Positions 8,711 through 17,726 are shown, counted from the stretch's first letter. The stretch: DNA of 64,000 nucleotides from Bradyrhizobium prioriisuperbiae (GCF_032397745.1 NZ_CP135921.1:6002501-6066500), one strand, 5' to 3'. Translations and numbers: made by a program. Notes: generated by a model from the letters alone, not told the origin.

Positions 8711-9754
8711 GTGGATCATCCCATTCAACAGACACCTGAGCGCGACGCGTTCTATCGCAGGATCGACGGCGAGAATCTGTCGGCGTTGTGGAACGTGATG
8801 GGGGACCTGATCACGCCGCAGCCGAAGTCTCCGTGCCGGCCGCATCTGTGGAATTTCGATGCGATCCGCGCCTACATGGTGGAAGCGGGCAAGCTGATCA
8901 CCGCCAAGGAAGCCGAACGGCGGGTGCTGGTACTGGAAAATCCGGGCTTGCGCGGACAGTCCAAGGTCACGACGTCGCTTTATGCCGGCGTGCAGATGGT
9001 GATGCCGGGTGAAGTCGCCCCGGCCCACCGTCACAGCCAGTCGGCGCTGCGGTTCATCCTGGAAGGCAAGGGCGCACACACGGCCGTGGATGGCGAGCGC
9101 ACCTATATGGAGCCCGGTGATTTCGTGATCACGCCGTCGATGACCTGGCATGATCACGGCAATGAAGCGTCCGAGCCGATGTTCTGGCTCGATGGCCTCG
9201 ACATTCCCCTGGTGCAGTTCTTCGATGCTTCGTTCGCGGAAGGCCTCGAGGAGGACCAGCAGCCGATCACCCGCGCGGCCGGCGACAGCCTGGCCCGTTA
9301 TGGCCACAACCTGCTGCCGGTCGACCACAAGCGGACGTCGCAGACTTCGCCAGTGTTCAACTATCCCTATGCCCACACCCGTGAAGCACTGGAAACCGCC
9401 AAGAAGCAGAGCGAGTGGGACGTCTGCCACGGCCTGAAGCTGCGTTACACCAACCCGGTCAGCGGTGAATTCGCGATGCCGACCATCGGCACTTTCATCC
9501 AGCTGCTGCCGAAAGGCTTTTCCACCACGCGCTATCGCTCGACCGACGCCACCGTGTTCGCGCCGATCGAGGGGCGGGGACGCTCGCGGGTCGGCGGCCA
9601 CACCTTCGAATGGGGGCCGCGCGACATTTTCGTGGTGCCGAGCTGGCACTGGGTCACCCACGAGGCTGACGAGGAAGCCGTGTTGTTCAGCTTCTCCGAC
9701 CGGCCGGTGCAGCAGAAGCTTGATCTGTTCCGCGAAAGCCGCGGCAACGCCTGA
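8711..9754 (+). CDS. Gentisate 1,2-dioxygenase
   Basis: A 347-residue bicupin Fe(II) dioxygenase that opens gentisate between C1 and C2 to give maleylpyruvate. The N-terminal cupin shows APAHRHSQSALRFILEG (H106, H108) and TWHDHGN (H147, H149), which supply the iron ligands. A second cupin half follows (GGHTFEWGPRDIFVVPSWHWVTHEA). The length fits the family. GTG 8711 is chosen as start because GGGAGG ends just upstream. The open frame extends further 5' but only across the operator. It is the first gene of a plus-strand operon with the FAH hydrolase and ABC importer, controlled by the palindrome just upstream. Confidence 0.9.
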   Translation: MDHPIQQTPERDAFYRRIDGENLSALWNVMGDLITPQPKSPCRPHLWNFDAIRAYMVEAGKLITAKEAERRVLVLENPGLRGQSKVTTSLYAGVQMVMPGEVAPAHRHSQSALRFILEGKGAHTAVDGERTYMEPGDFVITPSMTWHDHGNEASEPMFWLDGLDIPLVQFFDASFAEGLEEDQQPITRAAGDSLARYGHNLLPVDHKRTSQTSPVFNYPYAHTREALETAKKQSEWDVCHGLKLRYTNPVSGEFAMPTIGTFIQLLPKGFSTTRYRSTDATVFAPIEGRGRSRVGGHTFEWGPRDIFVVPSWHWVTHEADEEAVLFSFSDRPVQQKLDLFRESRGNA

Positions 9755-9762
9755 GGATTCAT

Positions 9763-10482
9763 ATGATCGACTACGTACTTTCTCCACCCGCCACACCAAC
9801 CGTTGCCATGGCTGGCGAGCAGGGCCGTTTCCCGGTCCGGCGCGTCTTCTGTGTCGGCCGCAACTACGCCGCCCACGCGCGCGAGATGGGCAAGGATCCG
9901 GATCGCGAGCCGCCGTTCTTTTTCACCAAGCCGGCGGATGCCGTGGTCGACAGCGGGGCCACCATTCCGTATCCGCCGGAAACCAGCAATCTGCATTATG
10001 AGATCGAGCTGATCGTGGCGATCGGTCGCGAGGGGTTTGACGTCAGCCGTGAGGCGGCGCTTGACCTCGTGTTCGGCTATGGCGTCGGCATCGATCTCAC
10101 GCGCCGCGACCTGCAGTTCGAGGCGCGCGACAAGGGCCGTCCCTGGGATTGGGGCAAGGCGTTCGACCAGTCGGCGCCGATCGCGCCGCTGCACCGGGTG
10201 CCGAATGGACAGCACCTCGCCAAGGGACGGATCTGGCTCGCGGTCAATGGCACCGTCAAACAGGACGCCGACCTCACCGAGCTGATCTGGCCGGTGCCGG
10301 ATATCATTTCCATCCTGTCGCGTTCGATGGTGCTCAAGCCCGGCGACCTGATCATGACGGGAACGCCGGCCGGCGTCGGCGCCATTGTGGCCGGCGACAA
10401 GGTCACCGGCGGCATCGACGGTCTTAGCGGCATCGACATCACCATCGGTCAGCCGGCGGGCAAGCGCTCGCACGCCGCCTGA
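9763..10482 (+). CDS. Fumarylpyruvate/maleylpyruvate hydrolase (FAH family)
   Basis: A 239-residue FAH-superfamily enzyme. The metal triad is visible as HYEIEL (E80, E82) and GIDLTRRD (D111), and the C-terminal LKPGDLIMTGTPAGVG loop is typical. Next to gentisate dioxygenase it should hydrolyse the ring-opened product to pyruvate plus fumarate or maleate. The N-terminus RVFCVGRNYAAHAREMG resembles fumarylpyruvate hydrolases (NagK type). No maleylpyruvate isomerase gene is present nearby, so either it hydrolyses maleylpyruvate directly or the isomerase is encoded elsewhere. It starts eight bases after the dioxygenase stop. Confidence 0.85.
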   Translation: MIDYVLSPPATPTVAMAGEQGRFPVRRVFCVGRNYAAHAREMGKDPDREPPFFFTKPADAVVDSGATIPYPPETSNLHYEIELIVAIGREGFDVSREAALDLVFGYGVGIDLTRRDLQFEARDKGRPWDWGKAFDQSAPIAPLHRVPNGQHLAKGRIWLAVNGTVKQDADLTELIWPVPDIISILSRSMVLKPGDLIMTGTPAGVGAIVAGDKVTGGIDGLSGIDITIGQPAGKRSHAA

Positions 10483-10552
10483 CCAGACGGCACGTTTTCG
10501 ACTGAACACCACACAACGAGAGCCTCAACGGCTCCGCACAGGGAGGGATACC

Positions 10553-11728
10553 ATGAAGACGATTTCGCTCGCCGCTGCAGCCTTGATGCTGTCGGCGACG
10601 TCCACTTTCGCCCAGGAGCCGATCAAGATCGGCTTCATCTCCACTTTCTCGGGCCCGTCCGGACAGCTCGGGCAGGAGCTGCTCGACGGCTTCAAGCTCG
10701 GCCTGAAAAGCGTCGGCGACAAGCTCGGTGGCCGTCCGGTCGAATTGATCCAGGGCGACGATCAGACCAAGCCCGATGTCGGCCGGCAGCTCGCCGACAA
10801 GATGATCGAAAGCGATCGGGTCCAGATCATCACCGGCATCAATTTTTCCAATGTGATGCTGGCGGTGGCGAAGCCTGTACTGGAGGCCGGCGCGTTCGTG
10901 TTCAGCATCAATGCCGGTCCCTCGCAATACGCCGGCAAGCTCTGCCATCCCCGCTACTTCAACGCCTCCTTCCAGAACGACACATTGCCGGAGGCGATGG
11001 GGATTTATCTCCGTGAAAATGGCCTGAAGCGCGCCTATCTGATGGCGCCGAATTATCCGGCCGGCAAGGATTTCCTGGCCGGCTTCAAGCGGACCTTCAA
11101 GGGCGAGATCGCCGGCGAAGTCTACACCGCGTTCGGCCAGCTCGACTACGCCGCCGAGATCGCGCAGCTGCGCTCGGTGAAGCCCGATGCGGTGTTCTTC
11201 TTCTATCCCGGCGGCATGGGGATCAACTTCGTCAAGCAGTATGCCCAGGCCGGTCTCAAGGATCAGATCAAACTATACGGGCCGTCATTCTCGATGGACC
11301 AGACCGTCCTGCCGGGCATGGGCGATGCGGCGGTCGGTGCGTTCGTGTCGACGTTCTGGAGCGAGGATTTCGACAAACCCGCCAGCCGGAAATTCGCCGC
11401 CGATTTCGAGGCGGCCTATGGCCGGATCCCGTCGCCTTACGCCGCCAATGCCTATGACGGCGCCCGCATGCTCGATGCCGCGCTGCAATCCATCGGCGGC
11501 AAGATCGAGGACAAGGCGGCATTCCAGAAAGCGCTGGAGACTGTGAAGTTCGACTCGGTGCGCGGCAACTTCAAGTTCAACAGCAACCACCATCCGATCC
11601 AGGATTCGTATCTGGCCGAGATCGTCAAGGACGCCAAGGGGCGCCCGGTGATGAAGAAGCTCGAGCTGATCAAGGCGGAACAGGCCGACTCTTATGTCGG
11701 GGAGTGCGTCATGAAGGCCGCGAACTGA
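10553..11728 (+). CDS. Branched-chain amino acid/aromatic-type ABC transporter substrate-binding protein
   Basis: A 391-residue periplasmic binding protein of the LivJ/Peripla_BP_6 type. It has a cleavable signal peptide (ending STFA, then QEPIKIGFISTFSGPSG). The ATG at 10553 follows an AGGGAGGG ribosome-binding site. Members of this group in aromatic gene clusters often bind benzoate- or hydroxybenzoate-like acids rather than amino acids. Being third in the gentisate operon, directly followed by matching permeases and ATPases, it probably captures 3-hydroxybenzoate, gentisate or a related acid. That ligand is inference. Confidence 0.88.
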   Translation: MKTISLAAAALMLSATSTFAQEPIKIGFISTFSGPSGQLGQELLDGFKLGLKSVGDKLGGRPVELIQGDDQTKPDVGRQLADKMIESDRVQIITGINFSNVMLAVAKPVLEAGAFVFSINAGPSQYAGKLCHPRYFNASFQNDTLPEAMGIYLRENGLKRAYLMAPNYPAGKDFLAGFKRTFKGEIAGEVYTAFGQLDYAAEIAQLRSVKPDAVFFFYPGGMGINFVKQYAQAGLKDQIKLYGPSFSMDQTVLPGMGDAAVGAFVSTFWSEDFDKPASRKFAADFEAAYGRIPSPYAANAYDGARMLDAALQSIGGKIEDKAAFQKALETVKFDSVRGNFKFNSNHHPIQDSYLAEIVKDAKGRPVMKKLELIKAEQADSYVGECVMKAAN

Positions 11729-11771
11729 GGTCGCGAACTGAGCCCTGAAACACGGCCATCCGGAGGATGTG

Positions 11772-12644
11772 ATGGGTGCAGCACTGTTCATCGAGCAGTC
11801 GCTCAACGGCCTGCAGCTCGGCGTCCAGCTGTTCCTGATGGCCGCCGGGCTGACGCTGGTGTTCGGCATCATGAACATGATCAACCTGACCCACGGCTCG
11901 CTGTTCATGATCGGCGCGTTTCTGGCGGCGGCGCTGCTGGCGCGCACCGGCAGCTTCGTGTTGGCGCTGCTGATCGCGGTGCCGGCCACCGCGCTGGCCG
12001 CGGCCTTGCTGGAGGCCGCGGTGCTGCGGCGGTTCTATCACCGCGGCCATCTCGACCAGGTGCTGGTGACGTTCGGCCTGATCATGGTGCTCAATGAAAT
12101 CGTCAGGATGATCTGGGGGCCCGTTCCGGTGCCGATGCCATTGCCGCAGATGCTGTCCGGGTCGGTGACGCTGTTGCCCGGCGTGGTCTATCCCAGTTTC
12201 CGGCTCGCCATTCTTGGTGTCGGCATCGCGGTTGCGGTGGCGTTGTATGTCATCGTCGCGCACACGCGGATCGGCATGTGGGTTCGCGCAGGCGCCAGCA
12301 ACCGCGACATCGCCTCGGCCATGGGGGTGAATGTCGAACTGATCTTTTCGCTGGTGTTCGCAGCGGGCGCGGCGCTGGCCGGGTTGGCCGGTATCATGGC
12401 GGGGCCGATCAGCGCCGTGCAAGTCGGCATGGGCGAGCCGGTGCTGATCCTGGCGCTGGTGGTGACGGTGATCGGTGGCATCGGTTCGATCAAGGGCGCA
12501 TTCATCGCCGCTATTCTGATCGGCGTGGTCGACACCTTCGGGCGTGTGCTGCTGCCGCCAGCGCTCGGCAGCATGATGATCTTCATGATGATGGCCGCCA
12601 TCCTGGCATGGCGGCCACGCGGATTGTTTCCGGTCCATGGCTGA
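11772..12644 (+). CDS. ABC transporter permease, LivH type
   Basis: A 290-residue integral membrane protein with about eight hydrophobic segments and the LivH N-terminal pattern IEQSLNGLQLGVQLFLMAAGLTLVFGIMN (shown in part: LTLVFGIMNMINL). It also has the conserved C-terminal VTVIGGIGSIKGAFIAA loop that contacts the ATPase. ATG 11772 is preferred over GTG 11769 because GGAGG (11762-11766) is better spaced. It forms the translocation pore with the LivM-type protein encoded next, whose start overlaps its 3' end by eight bases. Confidence 0.9.
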   Translation: MGAALFIEQSLNGLQLGVQLFLMAAGLTLVFGIMNMINLTHGSLFMIGAFLAAALLARTGSFVLALLIAVPATALAAALLEAAVLRRFYHRGHLDQVLVTFGLIMVLNEIVRMIWGPVPVPMPLPQMLSGSVTLLPGVVYPSFRLAILGVGIAVAVALYVIVAHTRIGMWVRAGASNRDIASAMGVNVELIFSLVFAAGAALAGLAGIMAGPISAVQVGMGEPVLILALVVTVIGGIGSIKGAFIAAILIGVVDTFGRVLLPPALGSMMIFMMMAAILAWRPRGLFPVHG

Positions 12645-13677
12645 GACTTCAATGACTGAGCAATTCGTCAGCGCGGCCATCCCCACGGCGCCCCGCCGCC
12701 CATTCGCGGATATGGCGGCGATTGCGGCCTTGATCCTGCTGCTGGCGCTGCTGCCGGTCGCTGCCTCTCTGCTCGGCAATCCCTTCCTGATCAAGATCGC
12801 CACCCGGATCGTGGTGTTTTCGATCGCGGCGGTGGCGCTCAATCTTGTGCTTGGCTTCGGCGGCCTTGTCAGCCTGCTGCATGCCGGCCTGTTCGGGATC
12901 GGTGGTTACGTGGTCGGTATCCTGGCGTTCCACGCCGAGAACGGCGACGCCTTTCTGGGACTTTTGCCGGGAACGGGTGAGCTGGCGATTCTGCTGCCGC
13001 TGGCCATGCTGGTGTCGGGTGGAGCGGCCGCGGCCATGGGCGTGATCTCGCTGCGCACCAGCGGCTCGTACTTCATCATGATCACGCTCGCCTTCAACCA
13101 GATGCTGTTTTATTTCTTCATTGCCCTGCAGCAGTACGGTGGCGAGGATGGATTGCAGATCAACGCCGATCTCACGCTGTTCGGGCACGCGGCGACGTCG
13201 CGTGTGCCGTTCTACTACGGCTGCGTCACCGTGCTCGCCATTGTCCTGGTTCTGTTGCAGCGCCTGATTGACAGCCGCTTCGGCGTGGTGCTGCGTGCCG
13301 CCGCCCAGAACGAGCGTCGGCTGACGGCGCTCGGCATTGCGCCCTTGCGCTACAAGCTCGCGGCGTTCGCGCTGTCTGGAGCGATTGCAGGCCTCGCCGG
13401 TGCGCTGCTCGCGTCGGGACAGCAGTTCATCAGCCCGTCGGAGATGTCCTGGGTGCGCTCGGGCGATCTCGTCGTGATGTGCGTGCTCGGCGGCATGGCC
13501 CTGGTCTGGGGGCCGGTGATTGGCGCAGCAGCTTTTCTGGTGCTGGAGATCGTGCTGTCGGGCTGGTCGGTGCACTGGCAGCTGGTGTTTGGTCTCTTCA
13601 TCATCGCCGTGGTTGTGTCGCTGCGCGGCGGGCTGACGGATCTGTTTCGGCTGGCGGCCGGGCAGGAGGGGCGGTGA
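12637..13677 (+). CDS. ABC transporter permease, LivM type
   Basis: A 346-residue membrane protein with a cytoplasmic N-terminal tail and many hydrophobic helices. The LivM markers are NLVLGFGGLVSLLHAGLFGIG near residue 70 and the coupling segment around ALGIAPLRYKLAAFALSGAIAGLAG. Start ATG 12637 overlaps livH, and a second in-frame ATG at 12652 is possible. The stop codon overlaps the start of the ATPase gene (TGATG), so translation is coupled. It partners the LivH-type permease in uptake of the substrate delivered by the binding protein at 10553. Confidence 0.9.
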   Translation: MAETSMTEQFVSAAIPTAPRRPFADMAAIAALILLLALLPVAASLLGNPFLIKIATRIVVFSIAAVALNLVLGFGGLVSLLHAGLFGIGGYVVGILAFHAENGDAFLGLLPGTGELAILLPLAMLVSGGAAAAMGVISLRTSGSYFIMITLAFNQMLFYFFIALQQYGGEDGLQINADLTLFGHAATSRVPFYYGCVTVLAIVLVLLQRLIDSRFGVVLRAAAQNERRLTALGIAPLRYKLAAFALSGAIAGLAGALLASGQQFISPSEMSWVRSGDLVVMCVLGGMALVWGPVIGAAAFLVLEIVLSGWSVHWQLVFGLFIIAVVVSLRGGLTDLFRLAAGQEGR

Positions 13678-14417
13678 TGAGCGAGCCCCTGTTGCAGGTG
13701 AAGGGCCTGGTCAAACGGTTCGGTGGCCTGATCGCCACCAATTATCTGGACCTGGATGTGTGGCCGGGCGAGACGCTGGCCCTCATCGGCCCGAACGGCG
13801 CCGGCAAGACCTCGCTGATCTCGCAATTGCAGGGTGATCTGACGCCCGACGGTGGCACCATTCGGTTTGCCGGCCGAGAGATTACGCGGGAGCCGGCGCA
13901 TCGCCGCGCGCGGATGGGACTGGCCCGCTCGTTCCAGATCACCTCGGTGTTTCCGGAGTTCTCGCTGCTCGGCAACGTGGCCGTCGCGATCCAGGCCCGC
14001 TGCGGCCACAGCTTCCGCTTCTGGCGCAATGCACACCGCGATCCGGAGCTGACCGGGCCGGCGCGCGAAGCTCTCGACGTGGTCGGTCTTCCGTTTCCGG
14101 AACGGCGAGCCGGCGACGTCTCCCATGGCGAGCGCCGCCAGCTCGAGCTTGCGATGGCGCTGGCCATGCAGCCGCGCCTGCTGCTGTTGGACGAGCCGAT
14201 GGCCGGCATGGGGCGCGAGGACAGTGCGCGGATGACGGGCCTGCTCAATGACCTGAAGCGGCGCTATTCGATCCTGCTGGTCGAGCACGACATGAATGCG
14301 GTGTTCGCGCTGGCCGATCGTGTCACCGTGCTGGTCTCCGGCCAGGCCATCGCCAGCGGCGATCCCGCAGCCGTGCGCGCCGATCCGGCGGTGCGGGCCG
14401 CCTATCTCGGGCAGTAG
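13677..14417 (+). CDS. ABC transporter ATP-binding protein, LivG type
   Basis: A 246-residue ATPase. Walker A is GPNGAGKTS, the signature is reduced to SHGERRQLELAMAL, Walker B is LLLLDEPMAGMG and the H-loop is LLVEHDM. The usual LSYGQ/LSGGQ signature is replaced by VSHGERRQ, which is common in this subfamily. It energises the LivHM pore together with the LivF-type ATPase. Both ends overlap neighbouring genes by one base or more, as expected for a tightly packed importer operon. Confidence 0.9.
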   Translation: MSEPLLQVKGLVKRFGGLIATNYLDLDVWPGETLALIGPNGAGKTSLISQLQGDLTPDGGTIRFAGREITREPAHRRARMGLARSFQITSVFPEFSLLGNVAVAIQARCGHSFRFWRNAHRDPELTGPAREALDVVGLPFPERRAGDVSHGERRQLELAMALAMQPRLLLLDEPMAGMGREDSARMTGLLNDLKRRYSILLVEHDMNAVFALADRVTVLVSGQAIASGDPAAVRADPAVRAAYLGQ

Positions 14418-15130
14418 TGAGCGCACCGATGCTGGATATCCGCAACCTCAGTGCAGCTTATGGACAGAGCCAGGTGCTGTTCGGGGTCTCGTTGTCCATC
14501 GCGCGCGGGCAGGTGGTGACGCTGCTCGGCCGCAACGGCATGGGCAAAACCACCACGGTGCGGACACTCTCCGGACTCTTGCCCGCGACCGGCGGGACCA
14601 TCACGCTGGCCGGCGAGCCGATCAATCGCCTGCCGCCGCATCGTATCGTGCGGCTTGGCCTTGGCCTGGTCCCGGAGGGCCGGCACATCTTTGCCAACCT
14701 GACCGTACGCGAGAACCTGCTGATGGCACAGGCCAACCCGCTGGCGGCAGCCGATCCCTGGACCATGGACAAGGTGATCGAGTTCTTCCCGCGGCTCGGC
14801 GCGCGGCTGTCGAACGGTGGGGCGCAACTCTCCGGTGGCGAGCAGCAGATGCTGGCCATCGGTCGGGCACTGATGACCAATCCCAGCCTGCTGGTGCTGG
14901 ATGAGGCGACCGAGGGGCTGGCCCCGGTGATCCGCGAGGAAATCTGGGCGCGACTGAAGGTGCTCAAGGCGCAGGGGCTATCGATGATGGTGATCGACAA
15001 GGAGGTCGACGCGCTCACCGAGTTTGCCGATCATCATTACGCCATCGAGAAAGGCGAAGTGATCTGGAGCGGCGACAATGCCGCGCTGCTGGCCGACGAG
15101 ACCATCCGGCACAAGTTTCTGGGCATCTGA
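14417..15130 (+). CDS. ABC transporter ATP-binding protein, LivF type
   Basis: A 237-residue ATPase with Walker A GRNGMGKTT, signature LSGGEQQMLAIGRAL, Walker B LLVLDEATEGLAP and the RTLSGLLPATGG region typical of LivF. GTG 14417 overlaps the preceding TAG stop. ATG 14429 is an alternative start. It is the last gene of the gentisate operon. The catabolic enzymes and this five-gene importer are therefore probably made together under MarR control. Confidence 0.9.
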   Translation: MSAPMLDIRNLSAAYGQSQVLFGVSLSIARGQVVTLLGRNGMGKTTTVRTLSGLLPATGGTITLAGEPINRLPPHRIVRLGLGLVPEGRHIFANLTVRENLLMAQANPLAAADPWTMDKVIEFFPRLGARLSNGGAQLSGGEQQMLAIGRALMTNPSLLVLDEATEGLAPVIREEIWARLKVLKAQGLSMMVIDKEVDALTEFADHHYAIEKGEVIWSGDNAALLADETIRHKFLGI

Positions 15131-15160
15131 CTATATCAGGCGTCGCCAGGCTCGCGCCGC

Positions 15161-15727
15161 TCAGCGCACGCGCGCAAGGTAATAGGCGAGATCGGCGATC
15201 TGGGTTTCGGTGACCGGCTGCAGCACGTCGGCCATGGTCGCGTCATAGCCATGGCGGGTGTTGCTCTTGTACTCCAGCATGGTCTTGGCGAGATAATCTT
15301 CGCGCTGGTTGGCGATGCGGGGGATGTTGTCGCGTCCCGCGAAGTCGAGGCCGTGGCAGGAGTTGCAGCGGTTCTGCTGCACTAGCGTCTCGGCGCGCTG
15401 CATCCGCGCTGCGTCAGGCGCATCGGTCGGCGGCGCAGGTTTCGGCAGCTTGCCGATCAGGTCTGAGAACGTCCGCAGGTCGTCGTCGGTAAGGTCCTTC
15501 GCCATCTCGTTCATGACGTCGAACGTCCGCAGCTTCTCGCGGAACATGTAGAGCTGGATCAGCACATAGGCGGGCTGCTGGGCACCGAGCGATGGTGTGT
15601 TGTCGGTGGCCGATTGTCCCTTCTCGCCATGGCAGGCGAGGCAGGTCGCGGTCCGCTCTTCGACGGTTTCGGCTTTGGCGGCACAAGTCAGCAGCAGCAG
15701 GGCGAGCAGGGCAGATGTGACGCGCAT
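15161..15727 (-). CDS. Diheme cytochrome c (c4-like), exported
   Basis: A 188-residue exported protein with a signal peptide (about residues 1-19) and two CxxCH haem sites: C29-C32-H33 (CLACH) and C121-C124-H125 (CNSCH). The two-domain layout matches the cytochrome c4 group, periplasmic electron carriers to terminal oxidases. It lies 75 bp downstream of the PQQ-type dehydrogenase gene on the same strand, so it is a likely electron acceptor for that enzyme. Nothing visible defines its redox partner on the oxidase side. Confidence 0.88.
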   Translation of the reverse strand: MRVTSALLALLLLTCAAKAETVEERTATCLACHGEKGQSATDNTPSLGAQQPAYVLIQLYMFREKLRTFDVMNEMAKDLTDDDLRTFSDLIGKLPKPAPPTDAPDAARMQRAETLVQQNRCNSCHGLDFAGRDNIPRIANQREDYLAKTMLEYKSNTRHGYDATMADVLQPVTETQIADLAYYLARVR

Positions 15728-15802
15728 TCAGCAAACCGATTCTAGGTTGTTCAATGGGGAAGAGCACCGGAGCCGGAAAACCGGCTCCAGTGCTGTCGGT
15801 GT

Positions 15803-17074
15803 TCAGCGGGCCGCGACCTTCGGCTTGCCGTAGGTGATGCGATATACGGCGCCGTTCCAGTCGTCGGACACCAGCAGCGAGCCGTCCTTCAACTGCAGCA
15901 CGTCGACTGGGCGTCCCAGATAGTTGTTGTTCTCGATGAAGCCGGTCAGGAACGGTTCAACCGATTTCACGGTGCCGTCCTTGTTCAGCTTCACCACCTC
16001 GATGTCACCGCCGACCTTTTTGGTCTTGTTCCAGGAGCCGTGACGCGCCACGAAGATCGCGTTCTTGTAGGCCTTCGGGAACATGTCGCCGGTGTAGAAG
16101 CGCATGCCGAGTGCGGCGGAGTGCGGTCCCATCAGGGTGACCGGCGCCACGAATTCGCTGCAGGAACGGCCCCAGCCAAATTCCGGGTCGACGATATTGC
16201 CCTGGTAGCAATAGGGCGCGCCGAAATCCTGGCCGGCCTTGGTCACGCGATTGAGCTCGTCCTCCGGCACGTCTTCGGACATCCAGTCGCGGCCGTTGTC
16301 GGTGAAGTAGAGCTGCTTGTTCACCGGGTTCCAGTCGAAGCCGACGGTGTTGCGCACGCCGACGGCGTAGAGCTCGACGCCGGTGCCGTCCAAATTCATG
16401 CGGCGGATCTGGCCGTGGTCCTTGTCGTGCAGCACGTTGTTGCCGGGCTGGCCGACCGGGACGTACAGCTTGTTGTCCGGTCCGATGCCGATGAACTTCC
16501 AGCCATGGGCCTCGTCCTTCGGCAGGTCGTCATAGACCAGCGTCGGCTTCGGCGGATTGTCGAGGACGTCCTCGACCTTGTCGATCTTGGAGATCTTCGA
16601 CAGTTCGGCGATGTACAGCACGCCGTTATGGTAGGCGAGGCCGTTGGGACGATAAAGGCCCGACGCGAGGGTCTTGACCTCGCGTTTGCCGTCCTTGTTG
16701 CGGATGGCATAGACCTTGTCGACGAGGCGGCTGCCGACGAACACGGTGCCTTTGTCGCCTTCGCGCATCGAGCGGGCATTGGCCATTCCGGATGCATAGA
16801 CTTCGACATTGAAGCCGGGCGGCAGTTTCAGTTTCGCGGTCGGCAGCTTGTCGGCCGCCGATGGAATCGGTGGCGCCGCAACCGGCGCGAGTTTAGCGGC
16901 GGCAGCATTGTCCGGCCGGCCGATCAGCGGCGATCCCGGCGGAAGTGCAGGTGCTGTGGCAGCAGGCGCAGCCGCGGGGGCTGCCGGCTGTTGCGCATTC
17001 GCGTTCAGCGTCAGCAAGCTGAAAACAGCTCCTGCCAGCAACAGGCTGCGGGAAGCAGTCAAATAAGATGTCAT
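15803..17074 (-). CDS. PQQ-dependent sugar dehydrogenase (glucose/sorbosone dehydrogenase family), exported
   Basis: A 423-residue periplasmic beta-propeller protein with a signal peptide followed by an Ala/Pro-rich linker (about residues 30-60). The GSDH fold is shown by LPPGFNVEVYASG, RPNGLAYHNGVLYIAE, GIGPDNKLYVPVGQPGN, VGVRNTVGFDWNP, YFTDNGRDWM and FVARHGSWN. Members oxidise sugars or sugar aldehydes with PQQ and pass electrons to cytochrome c. ATG 17074 follows GAGGGAG. The TTG at 17104 lacks a ribosome-binding site and would disturb the signal peptide. It is divergent from the PQQ biosynthesis genes and upstream of a cytochrome c, which supports PQQ use. The sugar oxidised is unknown. 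Confidence 0.85.
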   Translation of the reverse strand: MTSYLTASRSLLLAGAVFSLLTLNANAQQPAAPAAAPAATAPALPPGSPLIGRPDNAAAAKLAPVAAPPIPSAADKLPTAKLKLPPGFNVEVYASGMANARSMREGDKGTVFVGSRLVDKVYAIRNKDGKREVKTLASGLYRPNGLAYHNGVLYIAELSKISKIDKVEDVLDNPPKPTLVYDDLPKDEAHGWKFIGIGPDNKLYVPVGQPGNNVLHDKDHGQIRRMNLDGTGVELYAVGVRNTVGFDWNPVNKQLYFTDNGRDWMSEDVPEDELNRVTKAGQDFGAPYCYQGNIVDPEFGWGRSCSEFVAPVTLMGPHSAALGMRFYTGDMFPKAYKNAIFVARHGSWNKTKKVGGDIEVVKLNKDGTVKSVEPFLTGFIENNNYLGRPVDVLQLKDGSLLVSDDWNGAVYRITYGKPKVAAR

Positions 17075-17200
17075 GAAGTTCTCCCTCTCGGACGTCGCAT
17101 TCAAACGGTTGCTTTGATCGCAAATCGCCAGCCAGCGTCCGCGGTTCCACTCTCTAATATTTCATTGAGGGGATGCAATCGCAATTTATCGGCTGCTCAC

Positions 17201-17257
17201 TAAAGCATGATCCGGAAAAGCGGAAACCGGTTTTCCGAAAAAATCATGCTCAAACAG
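17201..17257. repeat. Palindromic intergenic repeat, Bradyrhizobium-type
   Basis: Outer arms AGCATGAT (17204-17211) and ATCATGCT (17243-17250) enclose a second palindrome around CCGGAAA/TTTCCG with the centre AAACCGGTTT. I recall this 'AAGCATGATCCGGAAAA' element as abundant between genes of Bradyrhizobium and Rhodopseudomonas. Copy number could not be checked here. It lies between the divergent dehydrogenase and pqqA genes. Confidence 0.65.
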
Positions 17258-17568
17258 AAACGTGATGCAGTGCGAGAATCATTGTCCGCAAACAGCGATG
17301 AATTTTCCTGGCCTGGATCAATTGGTGCAGCCTCAACGCGCGGGATTGCTGCCTTCAACATGATGTGAAGATTGTGCACTGCCGCGGTGCGAAAGCGGCG
17401 GAGGAGAAGCCTAAAACCGGAACAATCCCAGGTCCTGCTGCACTGCAACCGTCCAGAATATATATCTCTTTCGCCGTCCCTGAACTTTCCACCGGCGGGA
17501 TGTTTATTATATGCTAGCGAAGCGGCGGTAGCGCCGTTCCTCCCTAAGGGACTCAAGGAGACTTCATA
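17258..17568. other. Gene-free stretch upstream of pqqA
   Basis: About 310 bp without a convincing coding region. It must hold the pqqA promoter. AT-rich patches at 17456-17470 (AGAATATATATCTC) and 17502-17512 (TTTATTATATG) are the only promoter-like sequences I see. Neither has a clear -35 partner. An AAGGAG ribosome-binding site sits just before pqqA (about 17555-17560). Confidence 0.4.
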
Positions 17569-17649
17569 ATGGCCTGGAAAACACCAAAAATCGTCGAAGT
17601 GCCCGTGGGCCTCGAGATCAATATGTATGCTTGCGCGGTCCGGAAGTAA
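17569..17649 (+). CDS. pqqA: PQQ precursor peptide PqqA
   Basis: A 26-residue peptide, the ribosomal precursor of pyrroloquinoline quinone. The two residues that are cross-linked to form PQQ, Glu16 and Tyr20, appear in the LEINMY context with the required three-residue gap. The N-terminus MAWKTPKIVEVPVG fits the alphaproteobacterial PqqA pattern. An AAGGAG site precedes the ATG. It is followed after 133 bp by pqqB, with a hairpin in the gap. PqqD binds it and PqqE makes the Glu-Tyr carbon-carbon bond. Confidence 0.93.
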   Translation: MAWKTPKIVEVPVGLEINMYACAVRK

Positions 17650-17675
17650 TCACGTCCAACAATAAGATCTTCTGG

Positions 17676-17726
17676 AGAGGTGGAAGTCGGTCCCGCTGGG
17701 GCTGGCGTCACCTCTTTCAGTTTTTT
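17676..17726 (+). terminator. Hairpin plus T-run between pqqA and pqqB (attenuator or partial terminator)
   Basis: Arms AGAGGTG (17676-17682) and CACCTCT (17709-17715) pair perfectly across a 26-base loop and are followed by six T's at 17721-17726. In several bacteria pqqA transcript exceeds pqqB-E, so partial termination here is plausible. The long loop makes the structure weaker than a standard terminator. Confidence 0.5.

Noticed and set aside
16040..17203. Plus-strand frame of 387 codons over the sugar dehydrogenase
   Set aside because: Antisense to a gene with GSDH motifs and a signal peptide. The composition is typical of a shadow frame.
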